Positions 1 through 6,750 are shown, counted from the first letter of the stretch. The stretch: 8,225 bases of DNA from Lentimicrobiaceae bacterium (GCA_009787485.1 WQWP01000098.1:1-8225), one strand, 5' to 3'. The notes: a model not told the origin generated them from the letters alone. Made by a program: numbers and translations.

Positions 1-648
1 ATTGGCAATGATGACGTCATATTTTTCATCTTCAGTTAACAGAGAAGCGTCGCCCAGCTTTACCCGTATCGCTTCGGCGTTGTTTCGGGTATTGTTCTCA
101 ATATTATTCAAATACGCCCATTCATCGTTATCAATAGCGGTAACGGGCGTGGCGCCTCTTAAATGCGACAAAATTGCCAGGATGCCGGTGCCCGCGCCCA
201 TATCCAGCACACTTTTGTTTTGCAAATCTTCTTCCAATAGAAATTCAATCATTAATGAAGTCGTTTCATGATGCGCTGTTCCGAACGACATTTTGGGCTC
301 TATCACAATTTCATACTCGGCATCTAAATTAGATGGATGAAAAGGGGCACGGATAAAGCATTGATTGGCAATCATCACCGGCTCGTAATTCGATTCCCAA
401 ATGGCGTTCCAATTCTGTTGCTCAATTTCTTGAATGGTATATTGGAGGTTTGTTTGTGAATGGTACTGTTCAAATAATACCTTTATATCTTCTTCATTAT
501 AATTATCTTCCGAGATGTAAGCTAATAAAACGTTCTCCGTTTCTCCATCGGCGAAACTCTCGCAGCCCAAATCGGCTAAAAGAGAAATGAGGATTTCTTT
601 CCAGGGGAAGATTTCGGGAAAGGTTATGGTGATTTCGTAGTATTTCAT
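1..648 (-). CDS. prmA: Ribosomal protein L11 methyltransferase (PrmA), 3' end missing
   Basis: The reverse strand reads ATG at 648-646 and stays open for 216 codons to the window edge, so the C-terminus lies outside; family members are usually somewhat under 300 residues. PrmA is a cytoplasmic SAM-dependent enzyme that methylates ribosomal protein L11. Visible marks are the start MKYYEITITF, the PrmA-type segment SFGTAHHETT (residues 121-130, matching the family FGTGxHxTT with Ala for the second Gly), SAM motif I DMGAGTGILAI (149-159), the acidic loop AIDND (171-175) after the next strand, and DVIIAN (211-216), the start of the motif that normally continues as NI/NP. The N-terminal ~110 residues form the substrate-recognition part. 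It is divergent from ddl. The ATG is chosen because the MKYYE start fits the family and a -7-like box lies 19 bases upstream. Family assignment is firm. Confidence 0.93.
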   Translation of the reverse strand, partial: MKYYEITITFPEIFPWKEILISLLADLGCESFADGETENVLLAYISEDNYNEEDIKVLFEQYHSQTNLQYTIQEIEQQNWNAIWESNYEPVMIANQCFIRAPFHPSNLDAEYEIVIEPKMSFGTAHHETTSLMIEFLLEEDLQNKSVLDMGAGTGILAILSHLRGATPVTAIDNDEWAYLNNIENNTRNNAEAIRVKLGDASLLTEDEKYDVIIAN

Positions 649-666
649 ATATCAAATTTTAGTTCG

Positions 667-674
667 CGAAAATA
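667..674 (-). promoter_or_regulatory. Candidate -7 box for prmA
   Basis: On the minus strand this reads TATTTTCG, one base off the Bacteroidota sigma-ABfr -7 consensus TAnnTTTG. It ends 18 bases before the prmA ATG, which implies a short leader of about a dozen bases. No clear -33 TTG is visible upstream, where the palindromic repeat begins. This is a pattern match only. Confidence 0.4.
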
Positions 675-678
675 GTAA

Positions 679-768
679 TTTCTCTGTGTACCTTTGTGTG
701 CTCTGTGTCTCTGTGTTGAAAAAAAATCAAGCACAGAGACGCAGGGTTCACAGAGGTACACAGAGAAA
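679..768. repeat. Long imperfect palindrome, CTCTGTGT family, copy 1
   Basis: Left arm 679-717 and right arm 730-768 are complementary at 33 of 39 positions around a 12-base A-rich spacer (718-729). Each arm is a run of degenerate 9-10 base CTCTGTGT-like units. Of the six mismatches, five would be G-U pairs in a plus-strand RNA and one is T-T. It lies between the divergent prmA and ddl, four bases from each candidate -7 box. A related palindrome lies at 1770-1854. Similar CACAGAG/CTCTGTG-rich repeats are, from memory, widespread between genes in Bacteroidota genomes. The palindrome itself is seen directly; that it is an interspersed element is inferred from the two copies here. Confidence 0.9.
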
Positions 769-772
769 ATGT

Positions 773-780
773 TATTTTTG
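773..780 (+). promoter_or_regulatory. -7 box of the ddl promoter
   Basis: TATTTTTG is a perfect match to the Bacteroidota -7 consensus TAnnTTTG. Transcription would begin around 784-788, giving a leader of roughly 16 bases before the ATG at 803 and making the earlier ATG at 791 an unlikely start. The place where a -33 element should lie falls inside the right arm of the palindrome, and no clear TTG is seen there. Confidence 0.6.
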
Positions 781-802
781 CAGGCTTTAAATGTGTAAAT
801 AC

Positions 803-1768
803 ATGAAAAAAATCGCCCTCCTCGCCGGCGGAAATTCCGGAGAGTACGAAATCTCTCTAAAAACAGCCGCTAACATTCAAAACCAATTAGATAGTACGCA
901 ATTTGAAACGTACCTTATCATCATAAAACAAAATAACTGGTTTTACACCGATGCCACCGGCGAGCGCTTTTACGTGAACAAGGATGATTTTTCATTAACC
1001 ATTCACGGCAAACCGCTCCTTTTCGATGTTGCCTTTATCGCTATTCACGGCGACCCGGGCGAAAACGGAAAGCTGCAAGCCTACTTCGAAATGCTGCAAA
1101 TTCCTTACACCGGATGCGACAGCTTTTGTTCGGCACTCACTTTCAACAAATATTTTTGCAACATGGCGGTAGAAAAATGCGGCGTGCCCATTTCACCTTC
1201 GTTACATTTTTATAAAAACGACACTATATTATACGATGAAGTGATTGATTATTGTGGATTACCCTGTTTTGTAAAGCCTTGCAACTCAGGTTCAAGTGTA
1301 GGCATTACCAAAGCACATACCCACGAAGAACTGGTGACTGCCATAGCCTTAGCTTTTGAAAATGATCATCAAGTGATGGTTGAGCGGTTTGTGCCGGGCA
1401 GAGAGCTTACTTGCGGCGTAGCCACGTGGCAAGGCAAAGTGAAAGCGCTTGCCGTTACGGAGGTCAAAAGCAAAAAAGAATACTACGATTTTGAAGCCAA
1501 ATATACCCCCGGATTTCTTGAATTAGTAACGCCTGCGGAGATTGATAAAAATGTAGAAGAAAAAGTAAAAAAATACTCTGAAACTATTTACAAAAAATTG
1601 GGATGTAAAGGCGTGGTACGTATAGATTTTATTCTCAACCCTGAAAATGAGCCTGTCTTTTTAGAAATTAACACCATCCCCGGGCAAACGGCGATGAGTA
1701 TTATTCCGAGGCAATTGGCGTACAATGATATTTCTCAGCCGGAATTTTACGCAAATCTGCTATTATAA
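803..1768 (+). CDS. ddl: D-alanine--D-alanine ligase
   Basis: A 321-residue ATP-grasp ligase that joins two D-alanines with ATP for the peptidoglycan precursor. In order: GGNSGEYEIS (residues 9-18, the family GGxSxExxVS with the catalytic Glu), HGDPGENG followed by IPYTG in the N-lobe, the ATP-binding segment VKPCNSGSSVGITK, ERFVPGRELT, the omega-loop segment YYDFEAKY with Tyr234 in the position of E. coli DdlB Tyr216 (D-Ala-D-Ala type rather than D-lactate type), RID (273-275), and EINTIPGQT (288-296) with the metal-binding Glu288 and Asn290. Gln295 stands where many homologues have Met. I prefer ATG 803 (MKKIALLAGG) over the in-frame ATG 791, which would add MCKY and lies almost at the predicted transcript start. 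It stands alone, flanked on both sides by the CTCTGTG palindromes. Length is close to that of the family. Confidence 0.96.
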   Translation: MKKIALLAGGNSGEYEISLKTAANIQNQLDSTQFETYLIIIKQNNWFYTDATGERFYVNKDDFSLTIHGKPLLFDVAFIAIHGDPGENGKLQAYFEMLQIPYTGCDSFCSALTFNKYFCNMAVEKCGVPISPSLHFYKNDTILYDEVIDYCGLPCFVKPCNSGSSVGITKAHTHEELVTAIALAFENDHQVMVERFVPGRELTCGVATWQGKVKALAVTEVKSKKEYYDFEAKYTPGFLELVTPAEIDKNVEEKVKKYSETIYKKLGCKGVVRIDFILNPENEPVFLEINTIPGQTAMSIIPRQLAYNDISQPEFYANLLL

Positions 1769-1769
1769 T

Positions 1770-1854
1770 CTCTGTGAAATTCTGTGTTTTCAGTATCTCT
1801 GTGCTGAAAAAAGTCTTCAGCACAGAGATACAAAGAACACAAAGTTACACAGAG
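1770..1854. repeat. Long imperfect palindrome, CTCTGTGT family, copy 2
   Basis: Arms 1770-1808 and 1816-1854 are complementary at 33 of 39 positions around a 7-base loop. The loop-proximal 16 bp (1793-1808 with 1816-1831) pair perfectly. The arms carry the same units as copy 1: the reverse complement of the right arm begins CTCTGTGTAACTTTGTGT, against CTCTGTGTACCTTTGTGT in copy 1. It occupies the whole gap between two convergent stop codons (ddl ends at 1768, the LytTR gene stop begins at 1855). It could act as a bidirectional transcript end by forming a hairpin, but no T-tract follows on either strand, so it is not a classic intrinsic terminator. Confidence 0.9.
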
Positions 1855-2622
1855 CTACTTCTTCCGTAGCCCACTCACCGCACTCTTAAACTGAAAATAA
1901 TAAGAGCGCGAAACCCGGAATACCCTTGAATCCATATACACTAGATTCTTTTCAATTTTGTCTATGAAATTAACATTAATAATGGTGGAATTGTTAATAC
2001 GTACAAGATACTCCTGCGGAAGTTTTTGCGCCGTTTCCTTAATATTTGACTCATGAAAAAAGAGCTGATTCGTAGCGGTTTCAATCGCAATTAATTTACC
2101 TTCCTTCGTAATTACTGAAATAATATTAAATTTCACTTTCGTTGTAACTTTTTGAAAACGTGTAAAAAACGAATCGTTTTCTTTTGCAACCGCTCTGGAA
2201 GGTTTGTAAACAATAGGATTTTCCGCAGCAATCGGCTCTACTTGATACACATTACTAATATCGGAAATAACCCGAATGATTTTGAAAATTTTCCGAATCA
2301 ACATATCGTTGGAAAATTGTGCGGAAATGACATCGAATAAACCTTTATCCAACCAAAAATGAGGATTGTCTTTCGAAGAAATGATGCCCAGAATAAACGG
2401 GGGTTTGTGGATCATTTCTAAGAATTCAATCTCTCCGCTTTTGCAATGCACAAGGTCGAGAATTAAGACTTCAGGGCGAAAGTGGTTCATTCGCTCCAAA
2501 AAATCTACACGTTGGTTCACAAATCCAATAAATTGAATGGATTTAAACTTTGACAAACAGTCAATTACCTTTTTTTCAAGGGTTGCGTTCTGGATAAACG
2601 CGAAGCATGTTACTGATTTCAT
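1855..2622 (-). CDS. LytTR-family DNA-binding regulator with a degenerate receiver domain
   Basis: 255 residues. The first ~120 have receiver-like (CheY) layout: RPEVLILDL puts Asp56 at the end of the third strand, where phosphorylation would occur. The acidic pair expected near residues 11-12 is Gln-Asn (FIQNATL), and the Lys-Pro of the usual FDYLLKPF is Ala-Gln in FDVISAQF, so normal phosphorylation is doubtful. After a linker (about 120-155), residues ~160-250 are a LytTR DNA-binding domain, recognised by LFFHES, then LVRINNSTIINVNFIDKIEK and a final FRVSRSYYFQFK. The protein would bind DNA as a transcriptional regulator in the cytoplasm. No histidine kinase gene is adjacent, so the partner and targets are unknown. 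It is divergent from the GT5-like operon, which is a possible target by position only. The LytTR domain is confident; the loss of receiver function is inference. Confidence 0.88.
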   Translation of the reverse strand: MKSVTCFAFIQNATLEKKVIDCLSKFKSIQFIGFVNQRVDFLERMNHFRPEVLILDLVHCKSGEIEFLEMIHKPPFILGIISSKDNPHFWLDKGLFDVISAQFSNDMLIRKIFKIIRVISDISNVYQVEPIAAENPIVYKPSRAVAKENDSFFTRFQKVTTKVKFNIISVITKEGKLIAIETATNQLFFHESNIKETAQKLPQEYLVRINNSTIINVNFIDKIEKNLVYMDSRVFRVSRSYYFQFKSAVSGLRKK

Positions 2623-2651
2623 AATACTTTTATTTTAGTTAAACTGCGCGG

Positions 2652-2659
2652 CAATAATA
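2652..2659 (-). promoter_or_regulatory. Candidate -7 box for the LytTR gene
   Basis: The minus strand reads TATTATTG, one mismatch from TAnnTTTG, 29 bases before the ATG at 2622. No convincing -33 element is seen. The divergent promoter of the GT5-like operon lies about 75 bases away. Confidence 0.35.
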
Positions 2660-2712
2660 GAATATTTTTTTAAATAATCAAGCGCAAGCATTTTTTTTTA
2701 CAATAATTTTTT

Positions 2713-2740
2713 TTTGTTCCGTTTTTTTTATATATTTTTG
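2713..2740 (+). promoter_or_regulatory. Promoter of the GT5-like / DUF4270 / glmS operon
   Basis: TATTTTTG at 2733-2740 is a perfect TAnnTTTG -7 box, with TTTG at 2713-2716 as a possible -33 element 16 bases upstream, slightly shorter than usual. The ATG follows 19 bases after the -7 box. The surrounding divergent region is very AT-rich, with T runs at 2665-2671, 2691-2699, 2707-2715 and 2722-2729 that may act as UP-like or bent DNA. Confidence 0.6.
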
Positions 2741-2759
2741 CGAACTGAATTATTAGACT

Positions 2760-3596
2760 ATGTCAAAGAAAAGAATCTTATACGTTACTCCTGCCATTTA
2801 TCCTTATTTATCGGAGAGCTATATCACCTCAATTTGCAGATTTCTGCCGCAAGGAATTCAAGAAAGAGAAAACGAAATCAGAACGTTTATGCCGAAATAC
2901 GGTTTGGTGAATGAACGTAAGAACATGTTGCACGAAGTGATTCGGCTTTCCGGACAAAACATTATTTTGGAAGAAGACGATTATCCGCTCATCATCAAAG
3001 TGGCTTCTTTACAAGCCGTTCGCATGCAGGTGTATTTTATTGATAGCGAAGACTTTTTTAGAAGAAAAGCGCTGTTTAAAGATGAAAATGATCTGTTCTT
3101 TGACGACAATGACTCCCGAATTTTATTTTATGCCAAAGGTGTAATAGAAACCGTACGTAAATTGGGCTGGAACCCCGATATTATTCACTGCCACGGCTGG
3201 ATTAGTGCGTTAATTCCTGTTTTTATCCGCACCGTTTATAAAGATAATCCTCTTTTTCAAGATGTTAGAATTGTTACTTCTCTTTATAATGATAATTTTT
3301 CTGATAAATTTTCTCCTAATTTCTTAAAAAAACTCAAAACTACAGGAATCCCAAGAGAGCATTTAAAACATTTTAAAGGCATAGCAGGATACGATACCAT
3401 TGCCAAAACTGCCATTGATTTTTCTGATGCTACAGTAATCGGGCACCCCAGTATTACGCCATCGCTGAAAAAGTATTTGAAAAAATACGAACACCCTACC
3501 ATTATGCATCCTGAAACGGAAGATTATTTAGAATATGTTGATGAATATAACCATTTTTATGAAGAACTTTTGGAACTTGCACCGCGCGAATTTTAA
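2760..3596 (+). CDS. Glycogen/starch synthase N-domain-like protein (GT5-like), half length
   Basis: 278 residues resembling only the N-terminal Rossmann half of GT5 glycogen synthases, which are normally about 480 residues. Seen: the start KRILYVTPAIYPYL (4-17), aligning with the GlgA start that precedes the KxGGL loop; IRTFMPKYG (40-48), like the GlgA RVLMPxYG segment; and DIIHCHGWISAL (140-151), like GlgA DVVHAHDWHTAL. The ADP-glucose-binding K-x-G-G-L motif is replaced by S18-E-S-Y-I22, the Asp of HDW is Gly146, and the His of the TVHN motif appears to be lost near Ser174. The C-terminal nucleotide-sugar domain is absent, so glycogen synthesis is unlikely even though homologues are usually annotated as glycogen synthase. 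The reading frame is intact with an orderly acidic C-terminus, so it does not look like decay. It overlaps the DUF4270 gene and is first in the operon. Actual function unknown. Confidence 0.82.
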   Translation: MSKKRILYVTPAIYPYLSESYITSICRFLPQGIQERENEIRTFMPKYGLVNERKNMLHEVIRLSGQNIILEEDDYPLIIKVASLQAVRMQVYFIDSEDFFRRKALFKDENDLFFDDNDSRILFYAKGVIETVRKLGWNPDIIHCHGWISALIPVFIRTVYKDNPLFQDVRIVTSLYNDNFSDKFSPNFLKKLKTTGIPREHLKHFKGIAGYDTIAKTAIDFSDATVIGHPSITPSLKKYLKKYEHPTIMHPETEDYLEYVDEYNHFYEELLELAPREF

Positions 3597-4884
3597 TTTA
3601 CGCCCCTTACATGTCATTCTTTTATTGCTTCTTACCACATTGCTGGTTTCACATGGTTGCAGAAAAGAGCCAAGTTCTATTGGACTTAATTTAAGAGATC
3701 GCGATAACCTTTTAAACGCCACTTTTACAGATACTACCACCTTAACCGCCTACTCAGTTGTTTATTCAGATTCAGATACTATGAATACAACAAACCTGAG
3801 ATCTAGTTACTTGGGTTATGTAAAAGACCCCGTTTTTGGAACTACTACTGCCTGTATTTATGCCCAGTTTATTCCATCCAGTACTGTGGTCAATTTCGGC
3901 GCTTCACGCGAATTAGACTCGATTGTTTTAATTTTAAGATATTCTGGAGGTTGGTATGGCGATACCTTAAACCCGATTAGAATTAAAGTGTATGAATTAG
4001 AAGAAAGCTTGTCAACTTCAACAACATACAATAAAAATAGTTCTGTTGCTTATTCTTCTGAAGAGATCACCTATTATCCCAATATCCACATGCGATTCGC
4101 GCCCAATACACGAATACGGATAGATTCACTGCTGGCGCCACACATTCGCATCCGGCTAAAGAATGAATTGGGGAATCGGTTTCTTGCAGATTCAAGTACC
4201 ATGCGATCATTTAAAGGATTATATATTTGCGCCGAGGCTTTTCAAAACAACGGATCGCTTGTTAATTTCGCCTTAACCGACCCTTTAACAAGCATTCAAC
4301 TCTATTACAAAAACGACAGCACATCCAACCAATTTAAACTTACTGTTCCTACAACTGCGGTAAGATTCAATACTTATCAACATGATCACAAAATGGGAAA
4401 TACTGAATTTGTAAACCAAGTGATTTACAAAGACACCTTGCTGGGAGAGAAAAAACTCTATGCACAAGGCTTTGGTGGTGTGCAAACAAAAATCACATTT
4501 CCTCATTTAAAAGCACTGAGAGAGAAGAAGATGGTTGTCAATAAAGCGGAATTAGTCATCACCAATATCGGAGAAGATCTATCAGTATATCCGCCTCCCA
4601 CAAGGCTCACTATTCGAGGAGTTAACCCATCGGGAAGGTTTGTTTTTCTTCCCGACGATGTGGATGATACCTATTTTGGAGGACGTTACGATGAGACAAA
4701 CAAAGAATACAGATTCCGCATTACTAGGTATATACAGGATATTATTCTGCGAGATAGATTTGAGCCATTCATATATTTGGTGGTCAGAGATGCACCCATA
4801 AATCCCCACCGGTTGCTTTTTAAAGGAACCGATACTTTGGAGTCTCCAAGACTAAGATTGGAACTTTATTATACGGAATATTAA
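3559..4884 (+). CDS. DUF4270 domain lipoprotein
   Basis: About 441 residues from ATG 3559, with two alternative in-frame ATGs at 3535 and 3541. I chose 3559 because MKNFWNLHR gives a proper charged n-region before the hydrophobic run VILLLLLTTLLV and because it gives the shortest overlap. A lipobox-like SHGC puts the lipidated Cys at residue 34, followed by RKEPSSIG; the -2 His is not canonical, but the position and the following family motif fit. DUF4270 marks are IGLNL just after the Cys, LGYVKDPVFGTT (85-96), and the C-terminal beta-rich tail with LLFKGTDTLESPRLRLELYY. This family is restricted to Bacteroidota as far as I know and has no assigned function; such proteins should be exported and anchored in the outer membrane. 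The gene start overlaps the GT5-like gene by 38 bases, suggesting translational coupling. No clear surface-export (acid-rich) signal follows the Cys. Confidence 0.87.
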   Translation: MKNFWNLHRANFNLRPLHVILLLLLTTLLVSHGCRKEPSSIGLNLRDRDNLLNATFTDTTTLTAYSVVYSDSDTMNTTNLRSSYLGYVKDPVFGTTTACIYAQFIPSSTVVNFGASRELDSIVLILRYSGGWYGDTLNPIRIKVYELEESLSTSTTYNKNSSVAYSSEEITYYPNIHMRFAPNTRIRIDSLLAPHIRIRLKNELGNRFLADSSTMRSFKGLYICAEAFQNNGSLVNFALTDPLTSIQLYYKNDSTSNQFKLTVPTTAVRFNTYQHDHKMGNTEFVNQVIYKDTLLGEKKLYAQGFGGVQTKITFPHLKALREKKMVVNKAELVITNIGEDLSVYPPPTRLTIRGVNPSGRFVFLPDDVDDTYFGGRYDETNKEYRFRITRYIQDIILRDRFEPFIYLVVRDAPINPHRLLFKGTDTLESPRLRLELYYTEY

Positions 4885-4908
4885 TTTCTCCACCACAAAA
4901 TAATTACT

Positions 4909-6750
4909 ATGTGCGGAATTGTAGCCTATACAGGAAATAAACAAGCGTACCCTTTCTTAATTAACGGATTAAAACGATTGGAGTACAGGGGATACGACAG
5001 CGCCGGAGTTGCCCTGCTTTCCGAAAATCAGATCCGGCTGTACAAAAAACAAGGCAAAGTTGCCGATCTAGAGCGCTTTTGTGCAACTGAAGATCTTTCG
5101 GCGCATACAGGAATTGCCCATACGCGGTGGGCTACGCATGGAGAACCTAACGACGAAAATGCCCACCCACACCTTTCAGAAGACGGGTCTTTGGCTTTAA
5201 TTCATAACGGCATCGTAGAAAACTATCTGAGTTTAAAAAATGAACTCCTTAAGCGTGGCTATGTTTTTAAAAGCCACACCGATACGGAGGTCTTAATTCA
5301 TCTTATTCAAGATATTAGAAAAACCGAACAAGTAGATTTAGTAGAAGCAGTGCAAATGGCTTTATCAGTTGTTGTTGGAACGTATGCGTTAGCCATTTTG
5401 TCTTCAGAATATTCCAAACAAATTATTGCAGCTAAAAAAGGAAGCCCATTGCTTATCGGTTTGGGGAAGAATGAGTTTTTTGTTGGCTCAGATGGAGCGC
5501 CCATCGTAGAATATACGCAAAAAGTGGTGTATCTGAATGATGAAGAAGTAGCTGTACTTCACCCGGATAAAGAGTTGCAAATCACTAATATTCGCAATGA
5601 AAAGCAACGACCTTCCATCCAAAAGTTAGAATTGAAATTAGAGCAAATTGAGAAAGGTGGTTTTGAACATTTCATGCTCAAGGAGATTTTTGAGCAACCG
5701 AAAGCTATTGTGGACAGTATGCGGGGAAGAATAAACACGCAAAAAGATGTGGTTTCGCTCGGCGGCATCATCGAGTATGAGAATAAAATGCTGAATGCGA
5801 AGCGCTTTATTATTGCTGCTTGCGGAACTTCGTGGCACGCCGGTTTGGTAGGAGAACACATTTTTGAGAGTTTGATCCGCGTTCCGGTAGAAGTGGAATA
5901 TGCTTCAGAATTTAGATATAGAAACCCCATCATTAATGAAGATGATGTGCTGATTGCCATTTCGCAGTCGGGAGAAACTGCGGATACGCTGGCAGCCATA
6001 GAGTTGGCAAAACGCAAAGGCGCCACCGTAATAGGCATCTGCAATGTAGTGGGCTCGAGTATTGCTCGGAGTACGCACGCGGGATCTTATACTCACGCCG
6101 GACCGGAAATCGGGGTGGCTTCCACAAAAGCGTTTACCGCGCAGGTTACAGTACTCACACTCATGGCGTTAAGTTTGGCAAGAAAAAAAGGCACCATTTC
6201 TCTCTCCTATTATTATCAATTAGTAAATGGTTTGGGAGCCATTCCTGAAAAAATTGAAGCTATTCTTAAAAAGAATGATGAAATAAAAGAAATTGCACGC
6301 TATTTTGTTGATAAGCAAAATGTTATATATTTAGGACGTGGCGTTAATTTCCCGGTAGCCTTAGAAGGCGCTTTAAAACTAAAAGAAATCTCTTATATCC
6401 ATGCCGAAGGATACCCTGCAGCGGAAATGAAACACGGACCTATCGCGCTCATTGATGAAGCCATGCCGGTGGTTATACTTGCCACAGAACAAGAAACTTA
6501 TGAGAAAATAGTGAGCAATATCCAGGAAGTAAAATCCCGAAGAGGCAAAATTATTTCCATCGTTTCCGAAGGTGACGAAACCGTGAAAAATATGTCCGAT
6601 TTTTGTATTGAAATACCGAAAACTGAAGAACTTTTATCACCTTTAGTAGCCTCTGTCCCGTTGCAACTGTTAGCCTACCATGTAGCTTTATTGCGTGGTT
6701 GTGATGTGGACAAACCTCGAAATTTAGCAAAATCTGTCTCTGTAGAATAA
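4909..6750 (+). CDS. glmS: Glutamine--fructose-6-phosphate aminotransferase (isomerizing), GlmS
   Basis: 613 residues, close to the family length (E. coli 609). It makes glucosamine-6-phosphate from fructose-6-phosphate and glutamine, the committed step to UDP-GlcNAc for peptidoglycan and lipopolysaccharide. The N-terminal glutaminase domain begins MCGIVAYTG, so Cys2 becomes the nucleophile after Met removal; RWATHG is at 73-78. Two SIS sugar-isomerase domains follow: ACGTSWHAG (Cys305), SQSGET (352-357) and STKAFT (405-410) in the first; LEGALKLKEISYIHAEGY, KHGP and the tail DKPRNLAKSVSVE in the second. The E. coli catalytic set Glu481, Lys485, Glu488, His504, Lys603 corresponds to Glu486, Lys490, Glu493, His509, Lys608 here, all present. 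It starts 24 bases after the DUF4270 stop; that gap is too short for a glmS ribozyme or its own clear promoter, so it is probably read from the upstream promoter. Confidence 0.98.
   Translation: MCGIVAYTGNKQAYPFLINGLKRLEYRGYDSAGVALLSENQIRLYKKQGKVADLERFCATEDLSAHTGIAHTRWATHGEPNDENAHPHLSEDGSLALIHNGIVENYLSLKNELLKRGYVFKSHTDTEVLIHLIQDIRKTEQVDLVEAVQMALSVVVGTYALAILSSEYSKQIIAAKKGSPLLIGLGKNEFFVGSDGAPIVEYTQKVVYLNDEEVAVLHPDKELQITNIRNEKQRPSIQKLELKLEQIEKGGFEHFMLKEIFEQPKAIVDSMRGRINTQKDVVSLGGIIEYENKMLNAKRFIIAACGTSWHAGLVGEHIFESLIRVPVEVEYASEFRYRNPIINEDDVLIAISQSGETADTLAAIELAKRKGATVIGICNVVGSSIARSTHAGSYTHAGPEIGVASTKAFTAQVTVLTLMALSLARKKGTISLSYYYQLVNGLGAIPEKIEAILKKNDEIKEIARYFVDKQNVIYLGRGVNFPVALEGALKLKEISYIHAEGYPAAEMKHGPIALIDEAMPVVILATEQETYEKIVSNIQEVKSRRGKIISIVSEGDETVKNMSDFCIEIPKTEELLSPLVASVPLQLLAYHVALLRGCDVDKPRNLAKSVSVE

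Noticed and set aside
2..271. Plus-strand open frame of 89 codons
   Set aside because: It lies antisense to prmA, whose minus-strand frame has clear PrmA and SAM-binding motifs; the plus-strand translation shows no family features.
681..768. CTCTGTGT units considered as a CRISPR or direct-repeat array
   Set aside because: The units are 9-10 bases, adjoin without unique spacers and are arranged as inverted arms; there are no cas genes nearby.
791..802. Upstream ATG start for ddl (MCKY extension)
   Set aside because: It would lie only a few bases from the predicted transcript start, and homologues begin at the MKKIALLAGG position.
2760..3596. GT5-like gene considered as a pseudogene truncated from glgA
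   Set aside because: The frame is clean, has a good promoter and start, ends in an ordered acidic tail rather than mid-domain, and overlaps the next gene; no remnant of the C-terminal domain follows in any frame.
4885..4908. glmS ribozyme ahead of glmS
   Set aside because: Only 24 bases separate glmS from the DUF4270 stop, far too short for the ribozyme, which is known mainly from Firmicutes.
5559..6044. 161-codon minus-strand open frame inside glmS
   Set aside because: Antisense to strongly conserved glmS coding sequence; the serine- and cysteine-rich translation is what a shadow frame would give.
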